A DNA stretch of 64,000 nt from Larix kaempferi (Eukaryota; Streptophyta; Pinopsida; Pinales; Pinaceae): NCBI GenBank assembly GCA_027924585.1, contig BSBM01000199.1, forward strand, positions 13,024,501 through 13,088,500. The letters are read 5' to 3'. A model generated the notes under the pieces. The model had not been told where the DNA came from, ran no database searches, and worked only from the letters and a program-made list of their open reading frames with translations. This document shows, one piece after another, positions 12,563 to 22,973 of the stretch. Within the stretch, counting starts at the first letter, position 1; every line of letters starts with the position of its first letter. The position numbers and the translations under genes are program-made.

Positions 12563-14280
12563 GAAGTACAAAGCGAGGGTTCTCTCAGAAAGAGGGAGTC
12601 GACTATGATGAGACGTTTCTCTAGTAGCCAGACACACTTCTTTAGTGATGGATATTACACTAGATAGATGGTGTAATCGAAGTAGAAGTCTATATCAAGC
12701 AACCTCCAGGATTCAGGACTCTCTATAGATAACCATGTGTGTGCATATTAAAGAAGGATTTGTACGGGTTCAGAAGGAACCCATGGGATAACATGATGAG
12801 CTTGAGGATCACTTAGAGTGATGAGATATCAACCTTTTCTACAAGGTTGAAGTTGAGGAGCTCCTAGATGGGTGCAAGAGAGAACTTGCAACAGAGTTTG
12901 AGATATTGGTATCCAATGACGTAGAGAGATGGCATAGATGTATACACAAAAGATCATCAGAAGAGAAGGCTACCAGTCACTCTAGTGCAGAATGTCCCGA
13001 TGAAAAGAGTGCAAGATGCAAAGGGAGGATAAGTGCTTAGTTACAGAGGGAGCAGGAAAGATCCGCTTCAGAGGGAGTGACTACAACACAGATTAAGAGG
13101 CATTATCACTTAACCTTTACCCATGGAAAAGGTTATTTGCCTTAGTATATTAGGGATATGCTCAAAGTGATACTGAATGTCTCCCCTCACGAAGAGGAAT
13201 TATATGTGGTGCAGTTTGAGACAGGTACCCAGAACATGATACGACAAGATAGATGGGTTTCTAACGAGCTTGGGATTTACCAAGAGTAAAGCGGATTCCA
13301 ACCTTTACTACAAGGTTGAGAAAGGAAATCATGTGATTCTATTGTTATATGTAGATTGCTTATTTCTGACAAGTGATGAGAAGCTCATAGCAGAAATGAA
13401 GAGGAAGCTTGCTGCATAATTTGAGATGAAATACATGAGTATGATGCATTACTTTTTATGTCTTGACGTGTGGCAGAATCCAGAGAAACTTTTCCCGAGT
13501 CAAGGAAAATATGCAATAGAGATCCTGAAGAGATTCAGGATGATGGATTGTAAGGCCATGGCCACACCTATGGAATCAAATATGAAGTTGTTGAGTGATA
13601 CTTATTCATAATTGGTGGATGCCATAGTGTATAGACAGATGATTGGTTTGTTGATGTATTTGAAGAACATGAGGACAGACTTATGCTTTGCGATGAACAT
13701 TCTGAGTCAGTATATGGTAGAGCCAATCAATGTTCACTTGATTGCGAAAAAGAATGTGCCGAGGTACTTGAAGGGTACGGTTGATTATGGCCTCAAGTAT
13801 GCATCGGATTAGAAGATTAACCTACAAGGTTATGTGAATGTGGATTAGGTCGGGAGTGTCACGGATAGAAAGAGCACATCGGTGCGTTGCTTCAGTTTGG
13901 GATTGGGTATGATCTCATGGTTTAGTAGGAAGCAAATGAGTGTGGTACCCAGTACAGTCGAGGTCGAGTATATGGAAGCTTATTCGTCAAGCTACGAAGC
14001 AGTGTGGCTTCAAAAGTTGCTATCATGATTGTTTAATCTCGATTTAGAGGTGACTTGTATCTTCTGTGACAACCAAAGTTGTGTGAAGTTGTCGGAAACC
14101 CTGTGTTCCATGGCAATTCGAAGCACATCGAGATTAGAAATCATTATATTTGGGATATGGTGCAGAATGGAGCAGTGAGACTCTAGTATATATCAACAAA
14201 GGAACAGATAGTCGATGTGTTGACCAAGCCTCTATCAAGAGTGAAGTTTGAGTACTTCAGGAACAAGCTTGAGTGGTCTA
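12563..14280 (+). pseudogene. Decayed copia reverse transcriptase and RNase H
   Basis: The RT begins with the pattern KYKAR...EGVDYDETF (about 12563-12625). It continues past KQPPGF (about 12700) and KSLYGF (about 12750), and the palm segment LLLYVDCLFL at about 13338-13367. The usual YVDD active site reads YVDC because of a changed codon at 13357-13359. The thumb/connection lies in two open frames, 13426-13611 and 13612-13812, separated by one stop. RNase H follows with SGY-type and CDNQS motifs (about 13850-14090) and ends at DVLTKPLSRVKFEYFRNKL (about 14216-14275). Stops and shifts throughout make it non-functional. Confidence 0.85.
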
Positions 14281-14474
14281 GATCAAGAGGGAGTGATGAG
14301 TTCGGATGAGGTAGTAGGTAGTCACGGGTCATGTGACGTAATTGAGTCTCCTAGGCTATGAGAGGATCTGAATGAGCAGCAAGGTAACGCAGGTGGTTGC
14401 GGTGTGCAACATAATGGACACTCCTGGGATGGACCTACTAGATGGATTGCTCGGTTCGTGGATGAGGACAGTTG

Positions 14475-14698
14475 CATCTGGTATGAAAGAGGACTAGATT
14501 TGCGGAAAATCCTAGACTTGGTCTAGGTCACATCTAGTATGAAAAAAGATTGGCACTGTGGTAGAAAATCCTAGACTCATTCTAGGTCACATCCAGTATG
14601 AAAAAGGACTGGCACTGTGGTGTAAAATCCTAGACTCATTCTAGGTCACATCCAGTATGAAAAAGGACTGGCATTTTGGTGGAAAATCTTGGAATGAT
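14475..14698 (+). repeat. 59-bp minisatellite, first array
   Basis: About 3.8 units of 59 bp. Each contains CCTAGACTxxxTCTAGG, an inverted word, followed by GTCACATCCAGTATGAAAAAGG. Unit starts are at about 14511, 14570 and 14629. It lies in the copia element after the RNase H region. Confidence 0.9.
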
Positions 14699-15250
14699 GT
14701 AATGTGTGCTCTTGGACTGCTCTTGGTAGCAGTGGGCAGGGTATTTTTTAAGGATTCTAATATTATACTTAAGTATAGTATCCTAGGAGATTATTTTGGA
14801 TTTAAAAAACATGTAAATAGATAGGTAGGCGAATATTAAATATGAAACATACAATTTACTACTGAAATGTGTAAATTTTGGCGAACATTATGATAAAAAA
14901 AATATATTTTAAGTAAATATAGGCAATATTAGAGACTAAAAATGACCAAATAGCGAATTTATTTTTTGAAAAAAAGCCCGAAAAATAGCCAATTGGCGAA
15001 ATTTCGCCCTTAAAAATTACCCTGCCAGTGGGTGATCATTCGTAGGTGTGTGATGAAAATCATGGAATGATGTAATATGTGCTATTGGACTGCTCAGTGT
15101 AGTAGCAGGTGATTATTCATAGGTCATGTAATGATGTAATGTGTGCTCCTGGACTACTTAGTGTATCAGTGGGTGATCATTCAAAGGTAGAAAGTATTGT
15201 ATTGATGTAATGTGTGCTCCTGGACTGTTCCTCGTAGCAGCGGGTGGTCA
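14693..15250 (+). repeat. Diverged ~69-bp tandem repeat interrupted by a hAT MITE
   Basis: The word GATGTAATGTGTGCTCxTGGACTG recurs at about 14696, 15068, 15130 and 15199, each followed by a variant of GTAGCAGxGGGTGATCATTC. Removing the insertion at 14737-15024 brings the spacing to about 62-76 bp. Confidence 0.75.
14737..15024. mobile_element. hAT-type MITE (288 bp)
   Basis: Terminal inverted repeats are CAGGGTATTTTTTAAGG at the left and the complement of CAGGGTAATTTTTAAGGG at the right. An 8-bp duplication flanks them (GCAGTGGG 14729-14736 and CCAGTGGG 15025-15032, one difference). CAGGG ends and an 8-bp duplication are the hallmarks of hAT elements. There is no coding frame, so it is non-autonomous. 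It interrupts one unit of the ~69-bp repeat in the copia element and is therefore younger than that repeat. Confidence 0.88.
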
Positions 15251-15261
15251 TACACAGGCAT

Positions 15262-15583
15262 CCAGATTCTGTGTGAACTGGATTGTGGTGAAAAGTCCTA
15301 GATTTGGTCTAGGTCACATCCAACATGAAAGAGGGCTGGCTATGTGTGTGAAAGTCCTAGACTCTGTCTAGGTCACATCAAGCATGAAAGAGGGTTAGCT
15401 CTGTGTGGAAAAATCCTTGAATTGGTCTAGGTCACATCCAGCATGAAAGAGGGATGGCTTTGTGTGGAAAAGTCCTATACTCGATCTAGGTCACATCCAG
15501 CATGAAAGAGGGTTGGCTCTATGTGTGAAAGTCCTAGACATGGTCTAGGTCACATCCAGCATGAAAAAGGATTAGCTCTGTGG
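15262..15583 (+). repeat. 59-bp minisatellite, second array
   Basis: About 5.4 units of 59 bp with CCTAG-core starts at about 15297, 15356, 15415, 15474 and 15532. The unit is a variant of that in the first array (14475-14698): AGTCCTAGAxxxxGTCTAGG then TCACATCCAGCATGAAAGAGG. It ends about 120 bp before the 3' LTR. Confidence 0.9.
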
Positions 15584-15695
15584 AACTTATTATGATATAT
15601 AGATTCAGAAGATGTCAAATTTCAATAGTCCGTGTACAAGAAGTGTAACAGCTAGAAGACGATGGTGACGAAAACTGAAAACTACCTTCCTTGTT

Positions 15696-15704
15696 AGGAG
15701 GGAG
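15696..15704 (+). other. Polypurine tract of the copia element
   Basis: AGGAGGGAG lies directly before the TG of the 3' LTR, as expected for the plus-strand priming site. Confidence 0.75.
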
Positions 15705-16258
15705 TGTTGAAGAATATAACTTTGGAAGATATTCTTATTTGTATTATTTGGGTCATTTGTATTATCTGTATTATACACCCTATGGGGATTATTATTGATG
15801 TAATTGATTATGTAAAAGTCATTGAAAGAGTCAATGTAAACCCTAACTGTTAGGTCGGCCTGGAAAGATCTAGAAAATAATATTTTATTGTAAAATGTAC
15901 AGGTCAACCCAGTTAGGTGAGTCAATCCAACCTTGTTAGTAAAAAGGTCAAGTCATTTTATTAGTATAACTGAGGAGTTCGACCTCCTCATTTGGTCACT
16001 TCACTCACTCAACTAATTCGCATGAGTAGAGAGAGAGAGAGTCGTTCAAGGTAGCTACTTTTGGAGTCTTCTTGTTTTTTTGGGTCTTTGCACAAGGGAT
16101 ACTATTGTACATTCTAACGAATTTATATGGAAGAAGTTTGTTGGGTTTTTCTGCCCCGAGAGGGTTTTCCCAAGATAAATATATTGTGTACTTTTGTTCA
16201 TGTTATGCTTGTTTATCTTTCAGTGATCCATATTGTTATTGCACTTAAAAATCTAACA
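15705..16258 (+). repeat. 3' LTR of the copia element
   Basis: TGTTGAAGAATATAAC...AAATCTAACA. Slightly longer than the 5' LTR because of a 12-bp insertion near 15750 and small indels. Followed by the AAATT duplication. Confidence 0.92.
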
Positions 16259-16435
16259 AAATTATCATGAGTGCTCTAGTAAAACATAAACAAATGCATG
16301 TCATTGTAGAGCCAACACTATAAACAATAAAATTTGAACAATATGCATGTCACTACAATACGGTTTGTTTAAATACCACAAAAATTGTGAAATTCCTTTT
16401 TTTCAATTGAGAAGTTCTCTCCAAGAAAATACCAA

Positions 16436-16762
16436 TGAAGTTTGTCAAAATGAGTTCTATAAGATTTAATTTTATTGTATCTTCATCTTTTCCTTTTGAG
16501 TTGTTTGTATGGATTATATGGTGATGGCCCATCTTATATTTAGAGGAAGTTATGTTTTTTCAATTTTTTATGGGATGTTTCAAACCATTTATACTAAGGA
16601 AGTTTTCCAAACTGAGTTCTATGAGATTTAATTTTACTGTATCTTCATCTTTGCCTTTTGAGTTGTTTGTATGGATTCTATGATGATGGCTCATATGATA
16701 TTTAGAGGAAGTTATGTTTTTCCATTTTTTATGGGATGTTTCCAACCATTTCCTTCCTATTG
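16436..16762. repeat. 162-bp tandem duplication
   Basis: Two copies about 162 bp apart share TGAGTTCTATxAGATTTAAT, CTTTTGAGTTGTTTGTATGG and TTTAGAGGAAGTTATG. They differ at about one base in ten. The minus-strand open frame 16560-16889 spans the second copy and has no recognised motif. Confidence 0.8.
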
Positions 16763-17510
16763 TTAGTGTAGAAAACGGGGAAGCTTGTGAGTACCATTCG
16801 TCAACCCAAAAATGACAATTGAGGTATTGTGTTTCCATTCCCTTGTTCCTCAGTGCCAATTGTGCTCCAAAAGAGAGACATGCCTCCAAGTGTTGGAAGA
16901 AATATTAACATTTTAGTTGATGAGACCTTCTATTTAAGTAAGACTTCATGATATTAGAGATACTTGGAAGGGTTTTAGGATTTCATTATGTAAGATGGTT
17001 GGACATGTATTATTCACTAACTTTTCACAAATATGGTGTCTAGATTCAAGGATGATGTTTCTAAAATGTCGAGAGGGAAAATGTGACCCATATTACAATG
17101 GATAGTATTACAAATATGTGTATACAAGGTTATGGTTGAGGATGAGTACCAATTGAGGGGATTCTTTGGCTTACTTGTATTATGTAGTTGCTTCATATAA
17201 TTAAATAAGTCTAATGATAAAGTAAAATTAAGAATATAAAAGTTTGAGAATGTATCAAGTTATAAAGCAAGAGGAAAAGTACATAAAAGACCAAGAATGT
17301 ACAATGAAAGTAAGAGTATAAATGAATGGTTAGCCAGATGCAATCTTCCAAACCAGTTTCACCTTATATAAATACCAAATAAATTAATACAAAGGTTTGG
17401 TTGAGGGCCTCCCTTTCACCTTATTTTTCCATGTGAACACTTCACTCGTCATTAAGGTAAACCGTAGGTAGAATGAGAGCAATGTTGCAAATGTTCGAGG
17501 GCTTCAATAC
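16763..17510. other. Non-coding stretch
   Basis: No recognised gene or repeat up to the palindromic MITE copy C. Confidence 0.5.
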
Positions 17511-17602
17511 ATTAGAGGAAATTTGAGGTCTAAAATGGACCTCGTAAGGAAAATAATAAAATAATAGTTGAAATAATGAAATGATAGTTAAAATAATAAA
17601 AT

Positions 17603-17825
17603 GCCCCTGGGGTGTAGACCAGTTGGCAACTGTGCGCTTGTTAAGGTGCATAGGCTGTTAAGCATGTCGCTGGTTCAAACCTCATTGCATCCTTGAGGGT
17701 GCACTGTGGGGCAGGCGTACTCTCCTAGGAATACGTATAGTGGTAGCGAGATTGGATCCCTGGACCCCATGTCACGCGAGTACCAGCCCAACTCAAGTTG
17801 TCGATTCCTCTAGATGCAAAAAAAA
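17603..17825 (+). mobile_element. tRNA-derived SINE
   Basis: The 223-bp insertion starts GCCCCTGGGGTGTAGACC and ends in a 9-base A run. It is flanked by a perfect 17-bp duplication, AGTTAAAATAATAAAAT (17586-17602 and 17826-17842). An RNA polymerase III A box (TAGACCAGTTGG, 17615-17626) and B box (GGTTCAAACC, 17672-17681) are present. The A-to-B spacing is larger than in most tRNAs. It sits inside palindromic MITE copy C and so inserted after it. It has no coding capacity and would depend on a LINE. Confidence 0.9.
17615..17681 (+). promoter_or_regulatory. RNA polymerase III internal promoter (A and B boxes) of the SINE
   Basis: A box TAGACCAGTTGG at 17615-17626 and B box GGTTCAAACC at 17672-17681 match TRGYNNARNNGG (one mismatch) and GGTTCRANNCC. 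Confidence 0.8.
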
Positions 17826-18403
17826 AGTTAAAATAATAAAATAATATTTATTAATTTTGGAGGAAGAAAGAAAAAAAAAAACTATTTTTTTTGTTCGTAT
17901 TTTCAACATATCTCCATGAGTTTTTACCCTCAAATTTCGAGTGGGAGTACTCGTTGGAATCAGAATTAAATTTTGCATCCAACGAGTACCCACACTGCAT
18001 ACTTTTGAATTAACCTATTGCCCCAAAAACAAGAAATACCTGAAAAAACATTATGATGGTGTCATCATCACGTTTTTTCAGGTATTTCTTGTTTTGGGGG
18101 AAACAGGTTCCATCAAAAGTATGCAGTGTGGGTACTTGTTGGATGCGGAATTTAATTCCGCTTCCAACGAATGCTCCCACTCGAAATTTGAGTAAAAACA
18201 CAGGGAGATATGTTGAAAATACGAACAAAAAAATAGTTTTTTTTTTTACAAAATCTCAAGTCAACCATTATGGTTGACTCATTTTAATGAAATTCTATTG
18301 GTTCTTGAATTCCAACTCATCAAGAAATTATGGTTTGCTCATTTTTTTATATGATGACTCGTTTTCTTATAAGGCCCATTTTAGACCTCAGATTTCCTCT
18401 AAT

Positions 18404-19477
18404 GTATTATCTTCACAAGGAAGGAAATACATAATAAAAAGTGCATAGATAATTGTGTCTAGAGAAGTTGCAAAAGGGATAAGGGTATAAAATTCAAAGT
18501 TGAAATCAACTTCAAAAACAATATTGTTAAATAAAACAATGAGAATTCCATCATGTTAATAGACATAAAGGAATGCAATATGGAGTAATAAAATGGGAAC
18601 TATAGACTAGAGGAGGTTCAAGTTAGTGAATGACCCGATAAACTAAATTTGTAAATACAATAAGTAGAGGGGGAATCAACAAAATGATAAAGAATAAGCA
18701 TGATTGTATACACCAACATAACCATAACTCAAATGAGTTGAAAAAAAATTCAAAAGTAAAATTGTTAGAAGGGAAAAACATTATTTATACTAGTAAGCCT
18801 AAAGGAAGGTGAATATCGAGGAATATATAAAGAACTAATAGGGATGTGGAAGACCAATTCTAAAATCAAATGGAATGAGGTCAACAAATTTGAATTGCCT
18901 ATTCAATTTTAGGATAACATTTCTAGGTGATGCAAAGAGTTCCAGTACTGTTGCTTCTTCACCACTTTTGAGAAAGCTCAAGAGGCATGTTACTTTGAGA
19001 ACTGAGCTCCTCTGACTAGCTAATTACAAAGATATAACAAGAAAGCATGGAACTTACCAAAAAATGGTGCCTTTTATTTTTCATTATACAACACAGCTTG
19101 ATAAGGGCATTTACATGTTTGTGGTTTTTGCCTCAGTTTCTTAAGAGTTAAGGTGTTTGAAATCCCTTAGGTGTGTATCAATAAACAACGTTAAGCATCA
19201 TTGTATGATCAATTTTCCATTAACTTAGTCTGATCAAGCACCATACTTGGTCTTAAGCAATGGTTAACAACAATTTTGAACTAGGGTTAGAAGATGGATG
19301 GGCAAATGATAAGGTTATTAGTGTCATCATCCACAAATTGGTAGGGATGGCCAAACATTCCTGATAGCATATTCCTTTTGAGCACTTTGATGTGCCCGAT
19401 TCCAAAATTTTGACACATTTCTCACTAACTCATGGTGCAACCCCCCATGGTGCTCACTAACTCATTCACTATAGGTT
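18404..19477. other. Non-coding stretch
   Basis: No gene, RNA or element boundary recognised. Confidence 0.5.
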
Positions 19478-19578
19478 GTCAAATGATAGTCAATGGTAAA
19501 AGCCACTTTTATAAGTTTCCAAATGATAATCTATGGTATGAGTCAGTTCTATAAGTGGTCAAATAATAGTCAATGATC
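19478..19578. repeat. 40-bp tandem repeat, about 2.5 units
   Basis: AAATGATAGTCAATGGTA and diverged versions recur at 19481, 19521 and 19561. Confidence 0.75.
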
Positions 19579-19642
19579 TAATTGGGTGATGCAACGATAA
19601 AAAAGCAAGACAATGTCACAATTCCCTATTCTCCTCCCATTT

Positions 19643-19838
19643 TCACTACTTTGTTTAACAGTGGCATTTTTTAAAACATTTCAAATCATAATATAGATGA
19701 TTATTTTGGCATCAAGCTGGTGCACAAGAGAGAGTCATTTTCACTGCTTTGTTTAACAATGGCATTTCTTAAAACATTTCAAAGTAATATCGATGATTAT
19801 TTTGTCATCAACCTGGTCCAAGAGGGAGAAGCATAATA
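19643..19838. repeat. 98-bp tandem duplication
   Basis: TCACTxCTTTGTTTAACAxTGG at 19643 and 19741 begins two diverged copies that end in GATTATTTTGxCATCAxxCTGGT. Confidence 0.8.
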
Positions 19839-19861
19839 GTGTTATTTCATTTTTATTGATG

Positions 19862-20011
19862 TGATGAAAATTCTTGTTCATATAGTAAATATCCACCTTA
19901 AATAGGCTAGATAGCAATAATCCATAGAGAACAATAAAATATATATTAAAAATTAATGATGACTGATATGATTACAATAACCTACATGCCAGTATATATA
20001 CACATTGAACA
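19862..20011 (-). repeat. 3' terminal repeat of the short-LTR element
   Basis: Plus-strand reading TGATGAAAATTC...ACATTGAACA. Aligns to 22342-22494 with about one change in eight plus small indels. Confidence 0.7.
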
Positions 20012-20070
20012 TCTTCTCATGATTTTTTGTGCTTGTAGATGCAACACTTGACGAATCAAGATGATATTTT

Positions 20071-20430
20071 CTTGTAAGCATTGAAAAAAATTGGCGAATG
20101 GTAAAAAGGTATGCCCACCCTAATTCAATCCCTTGTTGAACTATTCACGTCTGGGCTCTTGGAAAGAAACTAATGTATTGTGATTCCTGAAATGACATAT
20201 ACTTTCAATTGCACTTGTATTAATATTCTTTGGAACGTACACCTCTGTTCTTGTAAGTGTTGAACAAAATTGGTTAATGGTAAAAAGGTATGCCCACCCT
20301 AATTCAATCATTTTTTGAACTATGCATGTCTAGGGCTCTTGGAAATAAACTAATGTATTGTGATTCCTGAAATGACATATACTTTCAATTGCACTTGTAT
20401 TAATATTATTTGGAACATACACCATTTGTT
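20071..20430. repeat. ~180-bp tandem duplication
   Basis: CTTGTAAGxxTTGAAxAAAATTGG starts each copy (about 20071 and 20250). GGTATGCCCACCCTAATTCA and TGTGATTCCTGAAATGACAT recur at the same offsets. The copies are roughly 93-95% alike by eye. Confidence 0.88.
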
Positions 20431-21239
20431 TCTTTTCATAATGATATTGATACATCAAGTATCAACTTTTGAGGTTAGGATGTCGATAAGGCATATTTTT
20501 ATCTTCTAACTTGTTTTGGGAACTTCGACTTTTGTTGCTTCCAGTAACTTATTGACTACAAATAATTCAATTGAATCTTTATTTGTTCATTTCTCCAAAG
20601 TCTAGATTTTATTATCTGAAACTTGTGTTATTTCCACTGATTGTGTCTTTGATTCCTTGTCCATAATTGACTCTTTACTAGATAGCTTCTTCAATGTTTC
20701 TTGCTATGACTTCTTGACATCATTTAACTTCTTAATCTCTTCCATCAAATCTTAATTGTGATTCTTAAGGTGAAAAATCTCTTCATCATTTTCTAATAAC
20801 TTCTCCTTGATATATTGATAACTTGTTCCAACTTTTGGTTGTCTTGCTTCTTATTTTTTAATTTCTTGATTTTTTCAGTAGAATTTTATTATGATTTCTC
20901 AACCAAAATATCACATCATTATTGTTAGATATTGTTTTATTGATATTTGCAATCTCTAGCTTATGAGTGTTTTGTATGTCATTATTACGTTGATGTAGCT
21001 CTTTAATTTGTTGTTAAAGTTGATAGAACTCTAAATTTTGGCATTCTAGTTTCTTTTGGTTTTGCATAATTTCTTTATCTTTGTCAATAAAGGGTTTGTT
21101 GAAATGCCCGAATTCCCCTTATAGATCTTCATAGCTTTCATATGGTGATTCCATGTATATATTTTGTGGTAAGAGAACTTTTGTGCATGATTCCATTAAT
21201 AATTTGTGTAGTGTTATTTTCTTCTTCTATAGAAGGTCA

Positions 21240-21560
21240 TGAATTTCTTTTTGGCATTGAAAGTGAGCATACCCAATGTTTCTAGTCAGTTAAAACCTAA
21301 CATTATATCAATAACTTCATCATATTTAGATGTAACGATCAATTGAGATGCAAAATTATAATTTTCGATGCTCAACGGTAAATTGTTTATTTGATCTTTG
21401 TTCCACCCATTTTTCTCTGTACTTGATTCTGGAATTTGTTATTAATTAGCAACATCAACACGATTAAAATTATCCTTGTTAGTTGAACAAATATACAAAT
21501 AGTGATAACAATATCACTTCTATAAAGTGTGCCATCAACTTTTAATATATTGCGAGGCCA
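21240..21560 (-). pseudogene. Retropepsin-like remnant
   Basis: Minus-strand translation contains VDGTLYRSDIV and, after frameshifts, LIVTSKYDEV and then a short LGFN motif followed by TLG and FNAKKKF. This resembles the end of a Ty3/gypsy or pararetrovirus aspartic protease (…ILGMDWL…). The frame is broken by several stops and the catalytic D-S/T-G start was not recognised. It lies inside the element at 19862-22494. Confidence 0.45.
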
Positions 21561-22327
21561 TTTTGATGAATCATTAGAAAATCGGTTTTAAACCCCTTCT
21601 CGTTTCTCTTTTCCTGTAATATTGTGAGAGTATGGGGATGAAATCTTTCGTTTTAAGAAAATAAATACCGATACTTTTGTCTTAAAACTACCTTGGAAAT
21701 TACTTTTGAAATTATGCTTTATAAAATCCTTTGTACATATCTTTTAACTTTTCATTGCTAAGAACTTCACAAATTAATATACTTAGAATTTTTTTGTTGA
21801 CTTAGTTAAACTTTATATACTCTTCCACCTCAATCGATGCATTTTTTTGTTTTAATAAAATCTTAATTTTCATTCAAGACAACTGCAATGTGTATGATGC
21901 GTCCCTTTTAAACAAACCTGCAATTACAAGTTGCATTGTGCCTTGGAGGCTAAACACTTCACCTTTCTTTGATACCGTGACCTGATGCTTTGAGTTGAGT
22001 TTATGCCAACGCAAAGGTGGGAGGCAAGAGAGTTTAAGAAAGGTTTGTCTAGCAACCCGTGATGTTGTTCGCTCACGTAAGAGATACTCAATAGGCAACT
22101 CAATGTGCAAAGTATTGGCAGATTGGTTGTTGGATACATGACCACTGCATACATTTTTTTCTGTTGCAATTTTTTTTTGTAACTATTGGGAGCGATGTTA
22201 TTTCTCCAACATAATTTTGAATTAAAACTCTGAACCTCTTAGTGACCAAAAGCATGGATATGGTCAAAGACCAACTTTAGAAAAACTCGGAAATTTTATG
22301 TTTTGGCCAACAGACAAATCGACAAAA

Positions 22328-22338
22328 CTCTTATACCA
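22328..22338 (-). other. Primer-binding site of the short-LTR element
   Basis: Minus-strand TGGTATAAGAG differs at one position from the TGGTATCAGAG core of plant tRNA-iMet sites. It lies 3 bases from the 5' terminal repeat. Confidence 0.6.
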
Positions 22339-22341
22339 ATC

Positions 22342-22494
22342 TGATGAACAATTCATGTTCATATAGTAAATATCCACCTTAAATAGGCTAGATAGCAATA
22401 ATCCACAAAGGACAATAAATATATATTAAAATTAATGATGAATGATATGTTTACAATGACGTACCTATCAATATATATACACATTGATGGCTCA
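22342..22494 (-). repeat. 5' terminal repeat of the short-LTR element
   Basis: Plus-strand reading TGATGAACAATTC...GATGGCTCA; see the element entry. Confidence 0.7.
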
Positions 22495-22545
22495 TGAGGT
22501 TGATGGATCATGTCCCTTCATTACAATGAGACACTTCATTAATTA

Positions 22546-22569
22546 AATATATATATATATATATATATT
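22546..22569. repeat. (AT)n microsatellite
   Basis: About twelve AT units. A second (AT)n run of about 17 bases lies at 22653-22669. Confidence 0.95.
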
Positions 22570-22973
22570 GCAAGTATCCACAGGGATTTTGTGACGTTCC
22601 ATTTACAACTTCTCATCTCAATTATTCATTACCAATTGCTCTACCCCATGGGATATATATATATATATTATGTTCATTATAATAGATTTGATTTGGAAGT
22701 GATGATAAGGAAAGCAATTTTTAAATGATTTATTTTGAAATAAGGACTTTTGATGGCCCAAGTTCTCTATGGAACTATATCAGTAGTGGCATGTGCCAAA
22801 TTCTTAGGATCCTAGAAAGTATATACCTATGTTAAAAGGGTAATCACCCATGGTATTATGCAAACTATTTTCACTAACAAGCAAGGAAAACATAGTTTTG
22901 AAACAGTTTTTATCCTCATCTGCCCATGTAAATGTATATATTTGGGGTCTAGAATACCCCTATGTTTTCAGTA

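Larger units (their letters stand above)
9943..16258 (+). mobile_element. Ty1/copia LTR retrotransposon, complete ends, dead coding region
   Basis: A 6.3-kb element is bounded by TG...CA LTRs (9943-10484 and 15705-16258) and flanked by the same 5-bp duplication AAATT (9938-9942 and 16259-16263). A primer-binding site for initiator tRNA-Met (TGCTTTCAGAGC, two changes from the usual TGGTATCAGAGC) follows the left LTR. A purine tract AGGAGGGAG (15696-15704) precedes the right one. The order of recognisable coding pieces is GAG, RT and RNase H, which is copia; integrase could not be recognised and seems collapsed. All frames are broken. By eye the two LTRs differ at about 8% of sites, so the insertion is old. 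A minisatellite region and a hAT MITE lie between RNase H and the right LTR. Confidence 0.92.
17511..18403 (-). mobile_element. Palindromic MITE family, copy C, carrying a nested SINE
   Basis: Ends are ATTAGAGGAAATTTGAGG and its complement, as in copies A (5955-6286) and B (6327-6947), but the internal order is reversed relative to them. Without the SINE and one duplication copy it is about 653 bp, close to copy B. The central hairpin is better preserved than in B. Arms with TGCATCCAACGAGTACCCAC and CAAGAAATACCTGAAAAAAC meet at a short loop near 18056-18064 (ATGATG/CATCAT). The internal palindrome around GTCAACCATTATGGTTGAC is near 18262. Open frames on both strands are the hairpin read both ways. 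Confidence 0.85.
19862..22494 (-). mobile_element. LTR-type retroelement with ~150-bp terminal repeats, decayed
   Basis: Two direct repeats of about 150 bp, starting TGATGAA and sharing GTAAATATCCACCTTAAATAGG, lie at 19862-20011 and 22342-22494. On the minus strand a primer-binding site TGGTATAAGAG (22328-22338) follows the right-hand repeat, close to the TGGTATCAGAG of initiator tRNA-Met. This makes the right repeat the 5' LTR. The interior (2.3 kb) holds a retropepsin-like remnant near 21240-21560 and a region with coiled-coil-like minus-strand codons near 20540-21080. No RT was recognised. Tandem duplication at 20071-20430 has altered the 3' part. Gypsy-like is the likeliest class; a pararetrovirus-like relative is an alternative. 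Target duplications could not be defined. Confidence 0.6.

Noticed and set aside
14475-15583. CRISPR-like regular repeats
   Set aside because: The 59-bp units are contiguous without unique spacers and lie in a plant retrotransposon; this is a minisatellite.
17941-18277. Three open frames on both strands
   Set aside because: Same reason: they lie in the hairpin of palindromic MITE copy C.
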